Assembly (NCBI GenBank): GCA_949592205.1
Contig: CATIUR010000002.1
Span: forward strand, 2,051,001 to 2,115,000
Direction of reading: 5' to 3'
Source of the DNA: Helichrysum umbraculigerum
Lineage: Eukaryota; Streptophyta; Magnoliopsida; Asterales; Asteraceae
Length of the DNA: 64,000 bases
Made by a program: the position numbers and the translations under genes
Notes under the pieces: generated by a model
Database searches by the model: none
Told to the model about the DNA's origin: nothing
What the model saw: the letters and a program-made list of their open reading frames with translations, nothing else
Shown here: piece by piece, positions 1 through 12,378 of the stretch
How the letters are laid out: each line of letters begins with the position of its first letter
Position numbering within the stretch: position 1 is the stretch's first letter

Positions 1-312
1 CACCCCTCCGAATATAATGAAAAAATAACGGCTCAATACATCATAATGATGTAATAAATCTAATGTAATAATCGTGAAGATATGATGTTTGTATAATTTT
101 CATATATTGTTCTTTCCACCTGAACATCCATCGATTAGATCTACTCTAAGAAAGTATATATATATGTGCGTTTGCATTCCGTCATCATCATCTCATCATA
201 AGTTATATAGGTAATTAAGTACGTATATTTACATGTTGCATGCAGTTTTCTTAATTAAAAAAGCATAAAAATTAAAAATTAAAACACTATTAATATGAGA
301 CTACATTTACTG

Positions 313-365
<53 letters not shown>
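1..365. other. AT-rich intergenic DNA ending in a (TA)n microsatellite
   Basis: No coding signal is visible. A pure TA dinucleotide run occupies about 317-365 and directly abuts the fold-back element that starts at 366. Confidence 0.6.
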
Positions 366-369
<4 letters not shown>

Positions 370-934
370 GCATGATCCAGAGGGAATTCCATTTTTTGAG
401 GGAAGGGGGAAACGTTAGTACGCATCAGGAAGCATATTACCTTCACCTATACTAATCTCGAAAAAAGCAAACTGAAATTTAGTAAATTTTAATCAGAATC
501 GATGTTATAAATGTTAAGCTTCCTTGATAAATTTTTTCTTCAAGTTATAGTATCGATTTATGAATATTTGATCCAAATCCGTTAAGATGCATCGCGGTGC
601 ATATTAGTTAATCTGCATTGTGATGCATCTTAACAATAAAAATATTTTTCAAATAATGTGAAGTTTTATGATGCATCGCGATATATCTTAGTTAATATGC
701 ATCACACTGCATCTTAACAATTAATTAAATAAATATTCATCAATTAATGTTATGACTTAAAAATGAAATTCATTCGTTAAAATATTCTTTATAGCATCGA
801 TTTTGATTACTATTTACCGATAAAAATAATTTTTTGTTGACGTTTTGATTGATAATTGTAATATGCTTCCTGATGCGTACTAACGCTCCCCCCTTCCCCC
901 CAAAAAGACACTTCCCTCTTGATCACTACCCTAT
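366..934. mobile_element. Fold-back MITE-like element with long terminal inverted repeats
   Basis: The left end (AGTGGCATGATCCAGAGGG...) and the reverse complement of the right end (GGGTAGTGATCAAGAGGG...) align for about 75 bases, including an identical stretch around ACGTTAGTACGCATCAGG. The inner arms also pair imperfectly, with GATGCATCGCG and GTGATGCATCTTAAC motifs in opposite orientations, so almost the whole 0.57 kb could fold on itself. It has no ORF and sits inside TA repeats, which hides any target duplication. The left terminus recurs at 26418. The superfamily is not assigned. Confidence 0.7.
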
Positions 935-937
935 GTA

Positions 938-1240
938 TATATATATATATATACACACGATACGAATTTGATCAAATTCAGGTTTTTAAATTATATAATG
1001 GTGTTTACTCTTTTGGACCAAGTATAAAGGATATTTAGTACAATTATTATTAGTTACATATAATATAGGGACCTTTTGATTTAATTAAATACTATAATTA
1101 AAGATGGTCGATTTCATGGGTCCAGTCCACACCATCAAAGGTTAAGAATCTCTATTATTTGACGTCGACTGATTCCAGTAGTGTTGTCATTTATTAATAG
1201 ATCCATATATTCCAATTATTATTTGGATGGGGTTCAGAGG
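938..1240. other. AT-rich intergenic sequence
   Basis: Nothing recognisable apart from a short TA run near 938-952. Confidence 0.5.
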
Positions 1241-2254
1241 AGCAACTCCTTTATGAGGGGGCAGAAAAAGCAGGTTTTTGGCTAACCAAAAAGTGATACG
1301 TGTCATCCACGGTCCCTCTTTTTTTTTCATCAGGGACTATTTTGCAATTTCAAAAAATTTGAGGATCTACCTAAAAAATTGTCAGAAAATTTATTCAAAA
1401 AATTGCAAAAAAATTATTTATTCAAAATGCCTGATAAAGTGCAAGATTCCGTAAAAAAAATGCAGTGAAAAAACGTAAAGTGCAGTGAAAAGTATAAAAT
1501 GCAGTAAACAATTACTAGTTATTTTTTGATTTCAAGTATAAAATCAAGATTTACAATTACAAAAAAATGCTAAAAAAACGTAAAATGCAGTAGAAGAAAT
1601 GTAAAATACAGTGAATTTTTTTAGATCTAAAAAGCAGATATGAAAAGTACACGAAACGTAAAATGCAGTGGATTTTTTCAGATCTAAAAAGTAGAACAAA
1701 CGTAAAATGCAGTTATAGAAACGTAAAACGCCATCGACATTTTCAGATCTGAAAAAGAAAACGAAACGTAAAACGCATTAGTAGAAACTTAAAATGCAGT
1801 CGTTTTTTCTAGATCTACATTTTAGATCTAGATCTAGATCTACTTTTTTAGATCTAAATCTAAAAGTAGATCTAGATCACATTTCCAAATCTAGATGGTG
1901 AAGGTGGTGGTGGATAGTGACGATGACGGTGGTTGTGAACGGTGACGTTGAAGGTGACGGCAGACGATGACGGTGGTGAATATGGAAGGTGAAGTGATGG
2001 TGAGGGTGAAGGTGGTGGCGGCGATGAAGATTGACGGTGGATGTGGTGGTGGTGGTGGCGGTGGACGGTGTGGTGGCAGTGAACGTGGTGGTGACGGTGG
2101 ACGGTGTGGTGGCGGTGAACGGTGTGGTGGCGCGCGGTGAACGCGGTGGAAGCGGTGAATGTGGTGGTGGTGGTGGTGGTGAAGGTGGTGGTGGATGGTG
2201 AGGTTTTGTGTAAATTTGTGTGTGAATTTTGTTTGTTAGTTTGTGTATAGATAG

Positions 2255-2288
<34 letters not shown>

Positions 2289-2312
2289 AGTTTGTGTGTT
2301 TGTTTGTGAGGG
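1241..2312. repeat. Repeat-rich tract: AAAATGCAGT-type degenerate repeats followed by a GGTGG-rich minisatellite
   Basis: From about 1430 to 1830 units such as ACGTAAAATGCAGT alternate with TTTAGATCTAAA-like palindromes. From about 1890 to 2215 the plus strand is a GGTGGTGGTGAC-type purine-rich tract, followed by GATA and GA repeats at 2247-2292. No long ORF crosses it. It may be the inside of a non-autonomous transposon, since CCACC-rich tracts of similar style occur at 32740-33060 and 56930-57350. Its ends were not resolved. Confidence 0.5.
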
Positions 2313-4559
2313 TGAAACGTTCGAATTTTTAATTTTTTTTTACATTAAACCACATAAAACAATGTCCCATAACTCCGTTGTATGTATATTAAATCCATAC
2401 ACAACTCAAACGATCACATTTTAATTGCAACGAAACAAAACTTTGAAAACTATACAATCTATTCATTTGAACCATTTGACACATGAGTTTTATTCATTTT
2501 AACAACGTATCATATTTCGTGATTTATAATTACTCCAATGGACCAAAATACTACATTTGACACTTTGATCATAATTTTACCATAACTATGATCAATACCC
2601 ATATAATTCGACATCCAACCACACTTTCCACTATACAATATTTCCATGACCCAATCTGACACCATCATATTCCACATTGACTCTGTCAAGTCAACGACAC
2701 ACTTTTCACCCAATTGACACTTTACACTTTAATTTATTAACATTATTTCAAAGGTGTCTTTTAGACGATTTACACAAGTGATATTTCATAACGACAATGT
2801 AAAAAGGAAGAGAAGCTTGTCTAACCACATTGCAAGGTCCAATCCACACTACATCCTTGTATCCATATTTCATCCAATTGGTTCAACCGAACCAAGCACC
2901 TACAACATAAAATCACTGAAACGGGTAAGCATAAAGCTTAGTGAGCCTATGAGCAATTAAATAAATAATTCACAAATACAACAACATATTTCGTTAAATA
3001 AGAATCCACTTATCTGAATTCACAAATAACTACGAAACAATTGTAGAGATTCTCTTTATTTCGTAAGGATCCGCGGTCCAAGAGATACAATTAGTGCTAA
3101 GCACTTATTTCGTAATCACTGATTATTTCGTAATGATACAATCTCTACAATTTGCTCATTCCACCAAAATCATCATATTAATCCACATACCAATCACTTA
3201 ATCAATAACCAAACATCTTAGCATGAAACACAAAACATAATATCACCACAACATGTATCATCAATATCCTAATAACCACTTTTAGAAACAAAATACGAAA
3301 CAATTAATAATTCATAGGTTCATGCAAACCTCTTGCCCGTAGGCAATTCGGTAATACACAACCATAATAATCCACAATTTAGAAACATGATAAGATACAA
3401 ATATCTACCACTCGATTGTATGCACCTCTTGCTCGTAAGCTATCCGGAACATACGTACAATCATTACCCATTCAATCCCCATAATACTCACCTTAGCCTC
3501 TTAGGTGAATAAGCAGATATGCAATTTAATATTAGTTTGATAATGCCTCTACTTGAATCTTGAATCACCTATTACACATTATATAGATACGAAAATACGT
3601 TTAGCTTCAAATTTACATCATAATCAACTAACTATAATGATTTCTTTATTCCAATATAGCTTATTTAAGCTCATTCCAAAGTCACTATTAATTCACAACT
3701 AATTTGATATAGTCGTTTACTAATAGGTTATACCTTCATTTAGTAACTTTACGAAATTTCAAGGATTCGATTATTATAAGATTTCATCTAATTCATCATC
3801 TTATAACTCATTCATTGTCTATTATTACTTCTGCCTCATCATTGCCTTATTACAGAAACAAGATGGTCAAAGAACCAAGCAAAGCCTGGCAACACAAGAA
3901 TCGCGCCGCGTAAATGGGTGGATCGCTTCACCATCACGATATAATCGCATCACGATTAGTAATATTTCGCGTCGCGTTTTAATGGAAATCGCGTCGCGAT
4001 TTCTTGAGTTCTCCCAGACCCATCACTTTGATTACCTGCTACTGCTCGAAGTTTAATCACAAACAGCAACAATTCCCGTTCTAACTCGATAATTTAATCA
4101 TGAAAACATGACCTAATTGTCACCATAAAGTTACTTCTACCGAATTCACTAATCTATTTCAATTCCTTATCAAATCAAAATTCAATTCAAACAAAGAGAA
4201 GGATCTAAACACACTTACAATTTAATACCAATTAGGAGATGAATAAGGAAATGAAATCAGAAACAGATGATGAAGTTAAGATTGAAATTGGAATTGGAGT
4301 TTAATTTTCCATGTTTTCTCGTAACTTTTTCTCCCCTGCGACACACTCCCTTTCTTGGTTCTGTTTTCTGGAATAATTGAGAAGAAAGGGAGTACATATA
4401 TCTACACGTGTACTACATTTGGTTCCCTTTAAGACCTATTGTCTGGAACTTAAAAACCATTTGCAATTATTATTATTTATTCCACCTAAAGTAATAATAA
4501 TTTAAAACAATTAATATTACTTTATTCACAATATTACTTTTGGATTTTAAGGTGTTACA
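2313..4559 (-). mobile_element. Probable solo LTR of a Ty3/gypsy element
   Basis: The interval starts with TG and ends GGTGTTACA. It is flanked by GAGGG on both sides (2308-2312 and 4560-4564), a perfect 5-bp target duplication. Its right part shares layout and short matches with the LTR of the Tekay element downstream: a CTATTG-CTGGAACTTAAAAA block about 140 bases before the end, then GGTGTTACA. No internal coding region remains. It contains a cluster of CpG-rich palindromes around 3899-4002, including AAATCGCGTCGCGATTT. The left boundary rests on the TG/TSD match only. Confidence 0.55.
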
Positions 4560-4599
4560 GAGGGTGAGGGAAAAAATGCAGCTGCCCTAAGATTTACCC

Positions 4600-7141
4600 T
4601 GATGTGCTCACACCGTGTCGTTGTTTTTCAATTGATGATGCAAGCGCAGCAGGGGTTTTAAATTTATATTTTGCGGGGCTTAAATTAACCGTACTACCTA
4701 CTTGATTAGTAAGCGGTAAGTATAACCTAAGATCGTTCTATGAATCCAAACGTATGGGCGATTAAAGTTGACACTTTCAGTAGAGAAGTATTTAGGATGG
4801 CACAAAGTAGGTAGGTTTGGGGTTTAAAGACAGATAATTAAAATGCAGGAAAGTAAATTGCAGGAAAATAAAATGCAGGAAAGCAGATAAAGATAAAGAT
4901 GTGATTGCTGACATTTCGATAATTAACATTTCAGGATGACAGAACAAATAGGGTTGATACGTAATATGGCAGTTAAACTACTAGGTGTAAACTCTAGAAC
5001 CCTACCAACTTAGTTTCCCATTGGCGTGTCACTTGGAACTAGGTTATCGTGATTCTGATCGGAGCAATACGCAAACTTCCAATACTCATCTAGTTGAAAG
5101 ATGAGCAACCTATTTTGGTGTTATACCGAGGTGCATGAATCAGTAGCGTATCGTCTCATAGGTCCGACCGTTCTTAACCCCTAAGGTAGTTTACTACTCT
5201 ATTAGCACGAAGATTAATAGCTTTTGTATGCTTGGACCGCCGATTATGTAAGACTTAGTGTTTCATGAACTCTAGGTAACTAGGACTTTGTTCTATTCCT
5301 AAGTCTCGTCTTTGTTTAGTTAAGTTCTAATTACTTCGACTTATGACTTAAGTTCTCCTTTTCAAACAGTTATACATCTCCAGATTATCCGCAGTTTGAT
5401 AAAACGTGTTTCATATGAGGACCATGCCTTTCAATAATAGACAGTGTACTTTACATAGGATTTCCACTGCTTCTTATATCCAACACGCTGTCAAGAGTAA
5501 TTGACAGTGAAAGTGACACTCTAACTAATTAAACGTAAAGCAGTGCAGAAATTTAAACCTAATATATACAACGAGTGGTTTCATTGTGTCTTACTTATTG
5601 CATGTCATGGGCACAGATAACTACTTACCATAATTAAGGTTGATCAGGTCCTAATTACTAGGTTGCAGTCACGTGGATAACTGGAAAGGGTGCTCCATAA
5701 ATTAAACTTAAATTCATAAAGTCCTAACAATACAAAGATTATTATCTCCTATTTTGTCTGAACGTGTTTCACGAACATTATTTTATATTGCATTGATTCT
5801 CGTAGGATACACCAGTTAGTTGTGTAGTTGTATTATCCATTCGGAGTTTCAACTTTTGAACCAGAGCTGATTCCAATGGTATAACTACCTTCGGTCGTTT
5901 GTCGGCTTCCGTACGTTTGTACTTTGCATAAAGCATTTCCAGCACTATACCGAATAAACAGTCGAATAGGGGCCGTTATATCATTTTACGATTATCGTGC
6001 ATTGATTATGTAATGACATCCTTACTTATAATTATCTACATCATCAGCAATCACAATAATAAACTACTCGCAATTCATGGCAATAAATAAATCACATACC
6101 AAGCAATAACACATATTCAAAATATGAAATGAGACAAGTATAATAAAAGTTTAGATATCACCCGGAATTAAATGCGTAGCAGCGTATTATTATAATTGAC
6201 AAACTCTTTCACACGTACAAAGATTGATCTCCGAATCTCTAGCGTTCGCCCTAGCTTCTACGTTAGTCCGTGGACTAATTACAATATTCCTAGAATGAAA
6301 AAGACTAAAAGACTACGAAAGATATTCTAGTGAGAAAGAAAGAGTGAAATATACTAGAATGTGTGCATATTTGGTGTGTGTTTCAAATGAACCTAAGCCT
6401 CCTATTTATAGGTGAGTTTTGGCTCACATTAGCACCAAGAGGTGCATGTTAGAAAAAGATAGCCAAAAGGGTGCACCAGGTACCGTACAACACGAAAAGT
6501 AGGCGCACCGGGTACCGTACAACACGAAAAGTAGGCGCACCAGGTACCAAAAGTTACCTAAAACGGAAACCGAGATGGGGGCAGGGTGGCCGGCGCCGCC
6601 CAAGGTGTGGCCGGCGGCGGCTGGCCTGTGGCCGCCCCGTTTCGCCGTCTTTTGCTTCGTTTCTTGATTCGTGCGTGTTTTCTTCGTTATGTGTACGTTT
6701 GCGTCAATTTCTTTTTTGTTGGATTCGTAATTCAAAAACGAAGATTTTGACATTGGATAGGTCCTGAGATGAGGTTCCTAGCTCCAGATATTGCGTGCGA
6801 ATCATTTGGATCTTCCGGCGGGCGTAGAATCTTCATTCTTTATCCGTTTCAGTTGATTCTTCTTCTGTTGGATTCGTATTTTGAAAACGAACATATTGGA
6901 CAGAATGGATGTTGGTGGAGGGCATTTTAGTCATGAAATCTCATTTTGATGCCTTGAATCTTCAAACGTGTGTGGAATCTTCGTTTTTCATCTGTTTTGC
7001 TTGATTTTTATCGTGCAACCTTTTTTTGACCATATTGGCATAATGTTATTGATTTGTACTGTATTTGAATTAAAATGCCAAGAATCGTTCCAGAATGAGA
7101 GAGATATCGGTAGTAAAAACATGACTTTTTACGCGATATCA
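4600..7141 (-). repeat. 3' LTR of the Athila-type element
   Basis: In element orientation it runs TGATATCGCG...CACATCA, giving TGAT/ATCA ends, and is preceded by the purine-rich AAGTGTGGGATACT. The first part of U3 (6743-7141 on the plus strand) has no counterpart in the other LTR. A minus-strand TATA box, TATAAATAG, lies at 6402-6410. A 33-base unit with GGTACCGTACAACACG is repeated in tandem at about 6472-6550. Confidence 0.7.
6402..6410 (-). promoter_or_regulatory. TATA box in the 3' LTR
   Basis: TATAAATAG on the minus strand, the element's transcription direction, conserved with the 5' LTR copy at 15672-15680. Confidence 0.5.
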
Positions 7142-8905
7142 AGTATCCCACACTTAGGACTTTGCTTGTCCTCAAGCTAACTCATTCATAAAAACTTCTG
7201 GAAGGATTCTAATTGCATCATTTGCTAGAAATACTATTTTCAGAAAATATAAAATTATGGTTATGAAAGAGTTTTTTACTGGAAACTAAGGGTTTATAGA
7301 ACTTGATACCTTCTTCGGGCAACTTATAAGGTGATCATGACTAGGCAATCCTCACAAGTGGGTCACTCAAATCACTCAAGTGTTTAGGGTTTCCTACTTA
7401 CTAGTGTCAATCACTCGGATAGCCAGTCATGCAGCATTCTCGTCATAGGCTTGATCGAGAATCAAATCTCTATCACTTTTGATGAGGATGATACTAACCT
7501 TTCGAGATATCTTAGAAGGAATCGGGTTTTTGGGTTGAAGAAGGTAAGTGGTGAGGGGTGTGATGGTTTTCCTTGTATTTTCTTGAAGCTTTTCTTTGAA
7601 ATTCCTTAGGCTTTTGAAAGGACTACATAGCCTTTCTTCTTTAGATTCTTCCTTTTTCTTGGCCCTTTTCATGATTGTGTCGGCGTGATTTTTTTTTTCG
7701 ATTTCTTTTCTTCTATTCTGCCGATCTTAATAATGTACTTCGTGGCCCGGAATGATTTTAATGATTTGGGTTATGTTGGCTTTTCTTTGCAAAGGTTTTA
7801 GGAATTCGGGAGTGTCTCTGAAGGTTTGCGGGTTGATGAGACTTCTGTAGGTTCAGGATAAATGACAGGAGATCTTTATTGGGTGTGAAGAGTGGGTGTT
7901 GAGTGGGTGAATGTTTGGTGGTGGAAAGGTGTTTTGGATTCCTTGGAAGCTATCAAGATAGGTTGTACCAATGCCACGTGTGGCATTCATCGATGTGATC
8001 TCGAAATGCATTACAAGAGCAAGTTCTAATTCAAATGCATACATCGGCACACACATGAAACGAAAAGTGAAGCATTAAAGATGAATGCTAATTATGGGCT
8101 CAATCCTCACGAATCGAATGTTTTGGTTAGTATGTGCCTAGCCATGTGTTACCTTTTTCGTCCGTATCTTATTCTTAAAACAGTTTCTTTTCTTTGTTAA
8201 AAACTCGTTTCTCACTGTAATTCATAGTTCTAAAAGATGGGATTTCTAAGGAGATGTTTTTGAATCCGAAAAATTTGAAATTTTTTCCATTTTTAGCCTT
8301 TTGATGAAAATATTGTTTGGCTTAAGGACAAGAGGTAAAACTTGCGGTTGTAGACCGAATATCCCACACTTAGAGGAACATTGTCCCTAATGTTCGAATC
8401 TATTTGTTGAACACCTCTTGACGAAGCATCCCACACTTAAAGATTCTACTTATCTTTGGGTTGTTTCATAAGTGTTGTGTGGTATTAAGGATCCCACACT
8501 TAGTGTTAGAATATCGGGTGAGATAATCGAAGCTTTAAACGGATAGAGAGTTTTGGAACGGTGTACCACTTTTGCTGTATGCGTTGTTTGCTGATTGCCA
8601 GGAGTTTGCTAGTCTGCGTCTTGTAGCTTATGGTTCCAGAATTCTCCACCGTGGGGGTCTGTTGCTTCCTTTGATCCGGTCTTCGATAAATAGTCGTTTG
8701 ATCAAACAAACAATCCATTCAACAATCAAATACTAGCTGCTAATAAGAAAAATAAAGTGAAAGCATAATAAAATAGTAAATAGATAGATGTGATGTCGAA
8801 GCATCAATCGTGCATCAATACAGACAATAATAAAGTAGTAAATAGAGTTTTGGTAGAAAGTAGAGAGAAGTCAGAAAATGGAGCAATCCATTGCTCTGCC
8901 GATGA
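7142..8905. other. Non-coding 3' internal region of the Athila-type element
   Basis: It contains the polypurine tract beside the 3' LTR (about 7142-7158; minus strand AAGTGTGGGA after GCTTGAGGACAAGC). The 12-mer ATCCCACACTTA occurs here and again at 8361, 8428 and 8491. Short ORFs on the minus strand around 7430-7670 show no recognisable domain. Confidence 0.55.
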
Positions 8906-10741
8906 TCATACTGCTGCAGTAGATGTGGTAGGTCCAGGGGAAGTCTCGTCTGATGAAGAGTCATCATGCTGATCGTTGGTGCCTTCGTTTGATGCATCAT
9001 GGACAGCTTCTTCTTCTGGCATACCGATTGTAAAAGCTCCTTGATCTACTAGCTGATCGATTAGTGGCCCGGATGGTATTTCGAAGCTGTCGAATGGGAA
9101 CATGGCTGATCCTTGGTGTGTGTTGTCTTGGAAGAGATCTGTCTGTCTGTCTGTGAGATGAGACCGGCACAGGTATAGTAGCTGAAGAGATGGTATGTCT
9201 ACCAGTCCTGGGGCTCTGAATTGTGACAGTCCGTGCAGATACTCTAGATGTTCTGCTGCCTCTCGAGGTATGTACTCTAAATGACCCAACAACTGACGGA
9301 ATAGTCTGTCTAGTGACTGGGACCTGTACTGGAGGTGGCTGTGGTCTAGGAATGATGATCCGAGGTGGTATAACATGCCCACGGCCTGGCGGTGGTCGAG
9401 GTGCTGGAGTAGGGACTACAGGTGGATACATGTGTGGTGGTGCTCGGGCCATCCCACTTGGTAAGTGTGGTAGTGGAGTCATGGGCATCCCAGCTGCCTG
9501 CTGTCTCATGGCTGTATAGATCCTAATCTGCATCTGCATAGACCAATACCAATAGTCTGGACCTGGAGGTGCCCGTAGTGGTAGATGTATGCGGGCACTC
9601 GCGGTCTTGGGGCAGGAATAGAAGGTCCTGTCCTAGTATGTGGTGGCATTACTGATGGTGATGGGATGTCATCATCATCATCATCATCATCATCCTTATC
9701 ATCGTCATCCTCGTCATCAATATCATCGTCATCCGTATCTGAATCACTAGGTCCTTGCTGGCGTTTCCTTTTCTTTGTTTCCTTTGGCAGAATCAGGTCT
9801 GGTATCAACATGTCAACACTGCCAGGATCTGCTGCCCGTGCTTTGATGTAAACAGCACCATCTTTCGTGATCCGGAGTATTTCCATACTCCTAAGAAATT
9901 GGTAGTCGAGTGGCTTAGAGCTCCATCCTGATTTAAATTTCTCAACATCTGTTGTCCGAAGTAATCCCATTTTTCGTATCAATCTGGTGATTACTGAGCC
10001 CAAGTACGATCTTTTCTTTCCAAAGCCTTTTTCTTCTAAAAGTCGCTGAGCAACTAAATAAGCAACCTGTATGTTTCTCTTGTCGAGAATACATGCAATA
10101 AGAGCGACATCAAATCCAGAAAATCGACCGCTAGTCGTATGTTTCCCGTCAAATGAACAAGCTATGAGCTTGTGTAGGATCTGTAGGACTGGGTCTCTGA
10201 GTCGGGTTGCCTTAATACCCGAGAAGTATGGTGCAGGTGACCATTGACTCCATGCTTCAGCGTGTGTTGTCGAGATGGAAATAGAGGTGGCTCCGGTGAT
10301 GAACAGAGGTGATCGTATCTCTTCTAGGGTGTATAAATCTAGATGGAGCGAGAACTGGGCGTGTGATAAAGTATGCGGGCTGCCCATGTACTGAAATGAG
10401 ATCGAACATTCTTCAATTCTCTTATTCTTCTGAAATTTGAAGGTGACCATAAATTCAGTAACCATCTCCACATATACTGGCTCATCAATAGTGAATAACC
10501 TCTTGAATGATTCAAAATGCTGCCCATCAACCGTATAGGTAAGTATGCTTTCAAGTCTTTGCTTAAACCCTAATGCTTGCATAATATTCCAGTCAATGTG
10601 CCTGAGACATCCGAACTTCTTGTCTCTCCAGATACGTGCCATCTTGTCGTATGCTGGTGTGGCACTCATGTATGCTAAGGTTCCTGCAAGGGGTCGTGCA
10701 GGGTTTAATTTCTTCTTTCGTGCCATTGTACCTGAGAACAT
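8906..10741 (-). pseudogene. ATHILA ORF1-like retrotransposon protein, frameshifted
   Basis: The first 411 codons (10741 down to 9506) resemble the ATHILA ORF-1 family: an FSGTMARKKKLNPARPL start, GTLAYMSATPAYDKMARIWRD, and FGCLRHIDWNIMQALGF. A KKRKRQQ basic patch is followed by a long Asp-rich run encoded by a GAT/GAC microsatellite near 9670-9740. Downstream, the likely continuation moves to another frame (PDYWYWSMQMQIR..., about 9570-9400) and returns to the first frame (FRQLLGHLEYIPREAAEHL..., to the stop at 8906). That implies two compensating frameshifts near 9540-9600 and 9340-9400 and an original length of about 610 residues. The exact role of the family is not established; in this element it occupies the place between pol and the 3' LTR in full-length relatives. 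Confidence 0.7.
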
Positions 10742-12378
10742 TTAAAGTAATGGATCATTTGAGAAAGATAAATTTTAAGCACGCTCCAAAGAATTTCGAA
10801 GTGAGGGCTTTAATATCTAGACAATCTAAAGATTACATTAAACATAAAATGCTCTCATGCAGCAAATAGTCAATTATTTATCAAGGCAATATCGTCACTT
10901 AGAAAAATATAGTCATGGAATGACAGTTGTCTTATTGTGAAGTACTGTTATTTACAAAGTTTGGTGCAAACCAAGTTAGAAATGACAGGAATTCACAATT
11001 CATGGTAATATCATTATTGGTAGGGTTTGACTTTTAAGAGTGCAAGCTGAAGTAAGGTTTTTAAATAAAGTAGTTTGTCTTAAAAATTCAATACTTCAGG
11101 TTAACTTTTCAGGTCAAAGCTTTCTTCAAGTGATATTTTCAAATGTTCGCATGCCATAATTTTAACCTATTTATGCATGCATGTTCTAAATCATTTTAAG
11201 CATTTCCTAATTGACAATCAAACCAGGTTGTGCATTAAAAGTTATTATGCCCATGTATTTGGTGTGGTCCAAGACTTTTTATTTAAAAGTGATGATTCTC
11301 TAGGTACATTGCCTAGTTTGACTAGTTAAGTAAGTACAAGTGTGGTCATGCAATTTTCAACCTATCATATTGTTCATGCAAGATAGCCAACTTGTTGTTA
11401 TCTTTCAAAAGTCAAAATTGCAAACTCTAAGTTGTTCACATAGAGCCATTAACATAGAGTGATCATACAAAACACCGTAATTACTAAGATACTTAGCATA
11501 CTAACACCTAATTAGGCAAAGTTCTAAGCTAAATCAATGGGTCAAAGTTATTCCCATTGAAAAAAAAAAAGTCAAACATATTGCTAAGTGGTAGGAACAT
11601 GTAGTAACTAAGTATTTAATCAAGAAAAGCTATATTTCCTAGCTATCTTCAAGAAACAATCTTTTTCAAGTTCAAAGTGGGTTTTGTGATCATACCTTGC
11701 TTTTAGTGAATGAAATGCAAAAACGAAAATACAACCGCGAAGTATATGCAACAAGGAGCTCGAAAGGACAAGAGATTATGCAATTTGGTGGAGTTTTGAT
11801 GGTGGATTCATGGTGGTCATGGCATGGCCGGTTTTTTTGAGGGAGGAGGGAGGAAGATGAAGTTTGTTAGATGATTTGAATTATGGGGAGTTAAGGAGGT
11901 TCATAGTGGTCCTTTAGGGTACATGTACTCACCCTAAGTACTATGGTACTCATATGGTCCCTAAGGTGAATTGAATGTCAAGTATTAATGTCTTGGATTA
12001 ATTTCCAATGTCCCATTAATAATGATAAGGAATCTTAAACGTGTTACTTGTAACTAGTTACTTGTTAGTCTCTGGTTACGTTGTAAATAATTTAAGAAAC
12101 GCGCAAATTTTTGCGGAACAATCAAAATCAATTTTAAACATTAAACTCACGCTATTTTTGGTGTTTAAAAATCTTTGTCTGACGCGGGTTTATAGAAAGT
12201 ACTACTGTTTCGGCAGAATGCTAAAAAGGTGTACGTTCTTTTAGACGTGCGTGCGTTTTCAGACAATGATCAAGAAACGTATTCTATTAAAGGGAACTTT
12301 CAAAAATTTATTATATATATGTATTAAAATATACTCATTTAAAGTCGCGAGCCTTGACCGTTTTGGGAAGGAATTGCT
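10742..12378. other. Spacer between the two ORFs of the Athila-type element
   Basis: About 1.6 kb of AT-rich sequence without a long ORF on either strand and without reverse transcriptase, protease or integrase motifs. This is where pol would lie in a full-length relative. Confidence 0.6.

Noticed and set aside
6424..6767. Overlapping ORFs on both strands in the Athila LTR (and their copies at 15694-16071)
   Set aside because: They arise from the 33-base tandem repeat and GGCGG-rich tract in LTR sequence; both strands are open in several frames and no domain is seen.
9223..9519. Gly-rich plus-strand ORF opposite ORF1
   Set aside because: Antisense shadow of the Pro/Arg-rich part of ORF1.
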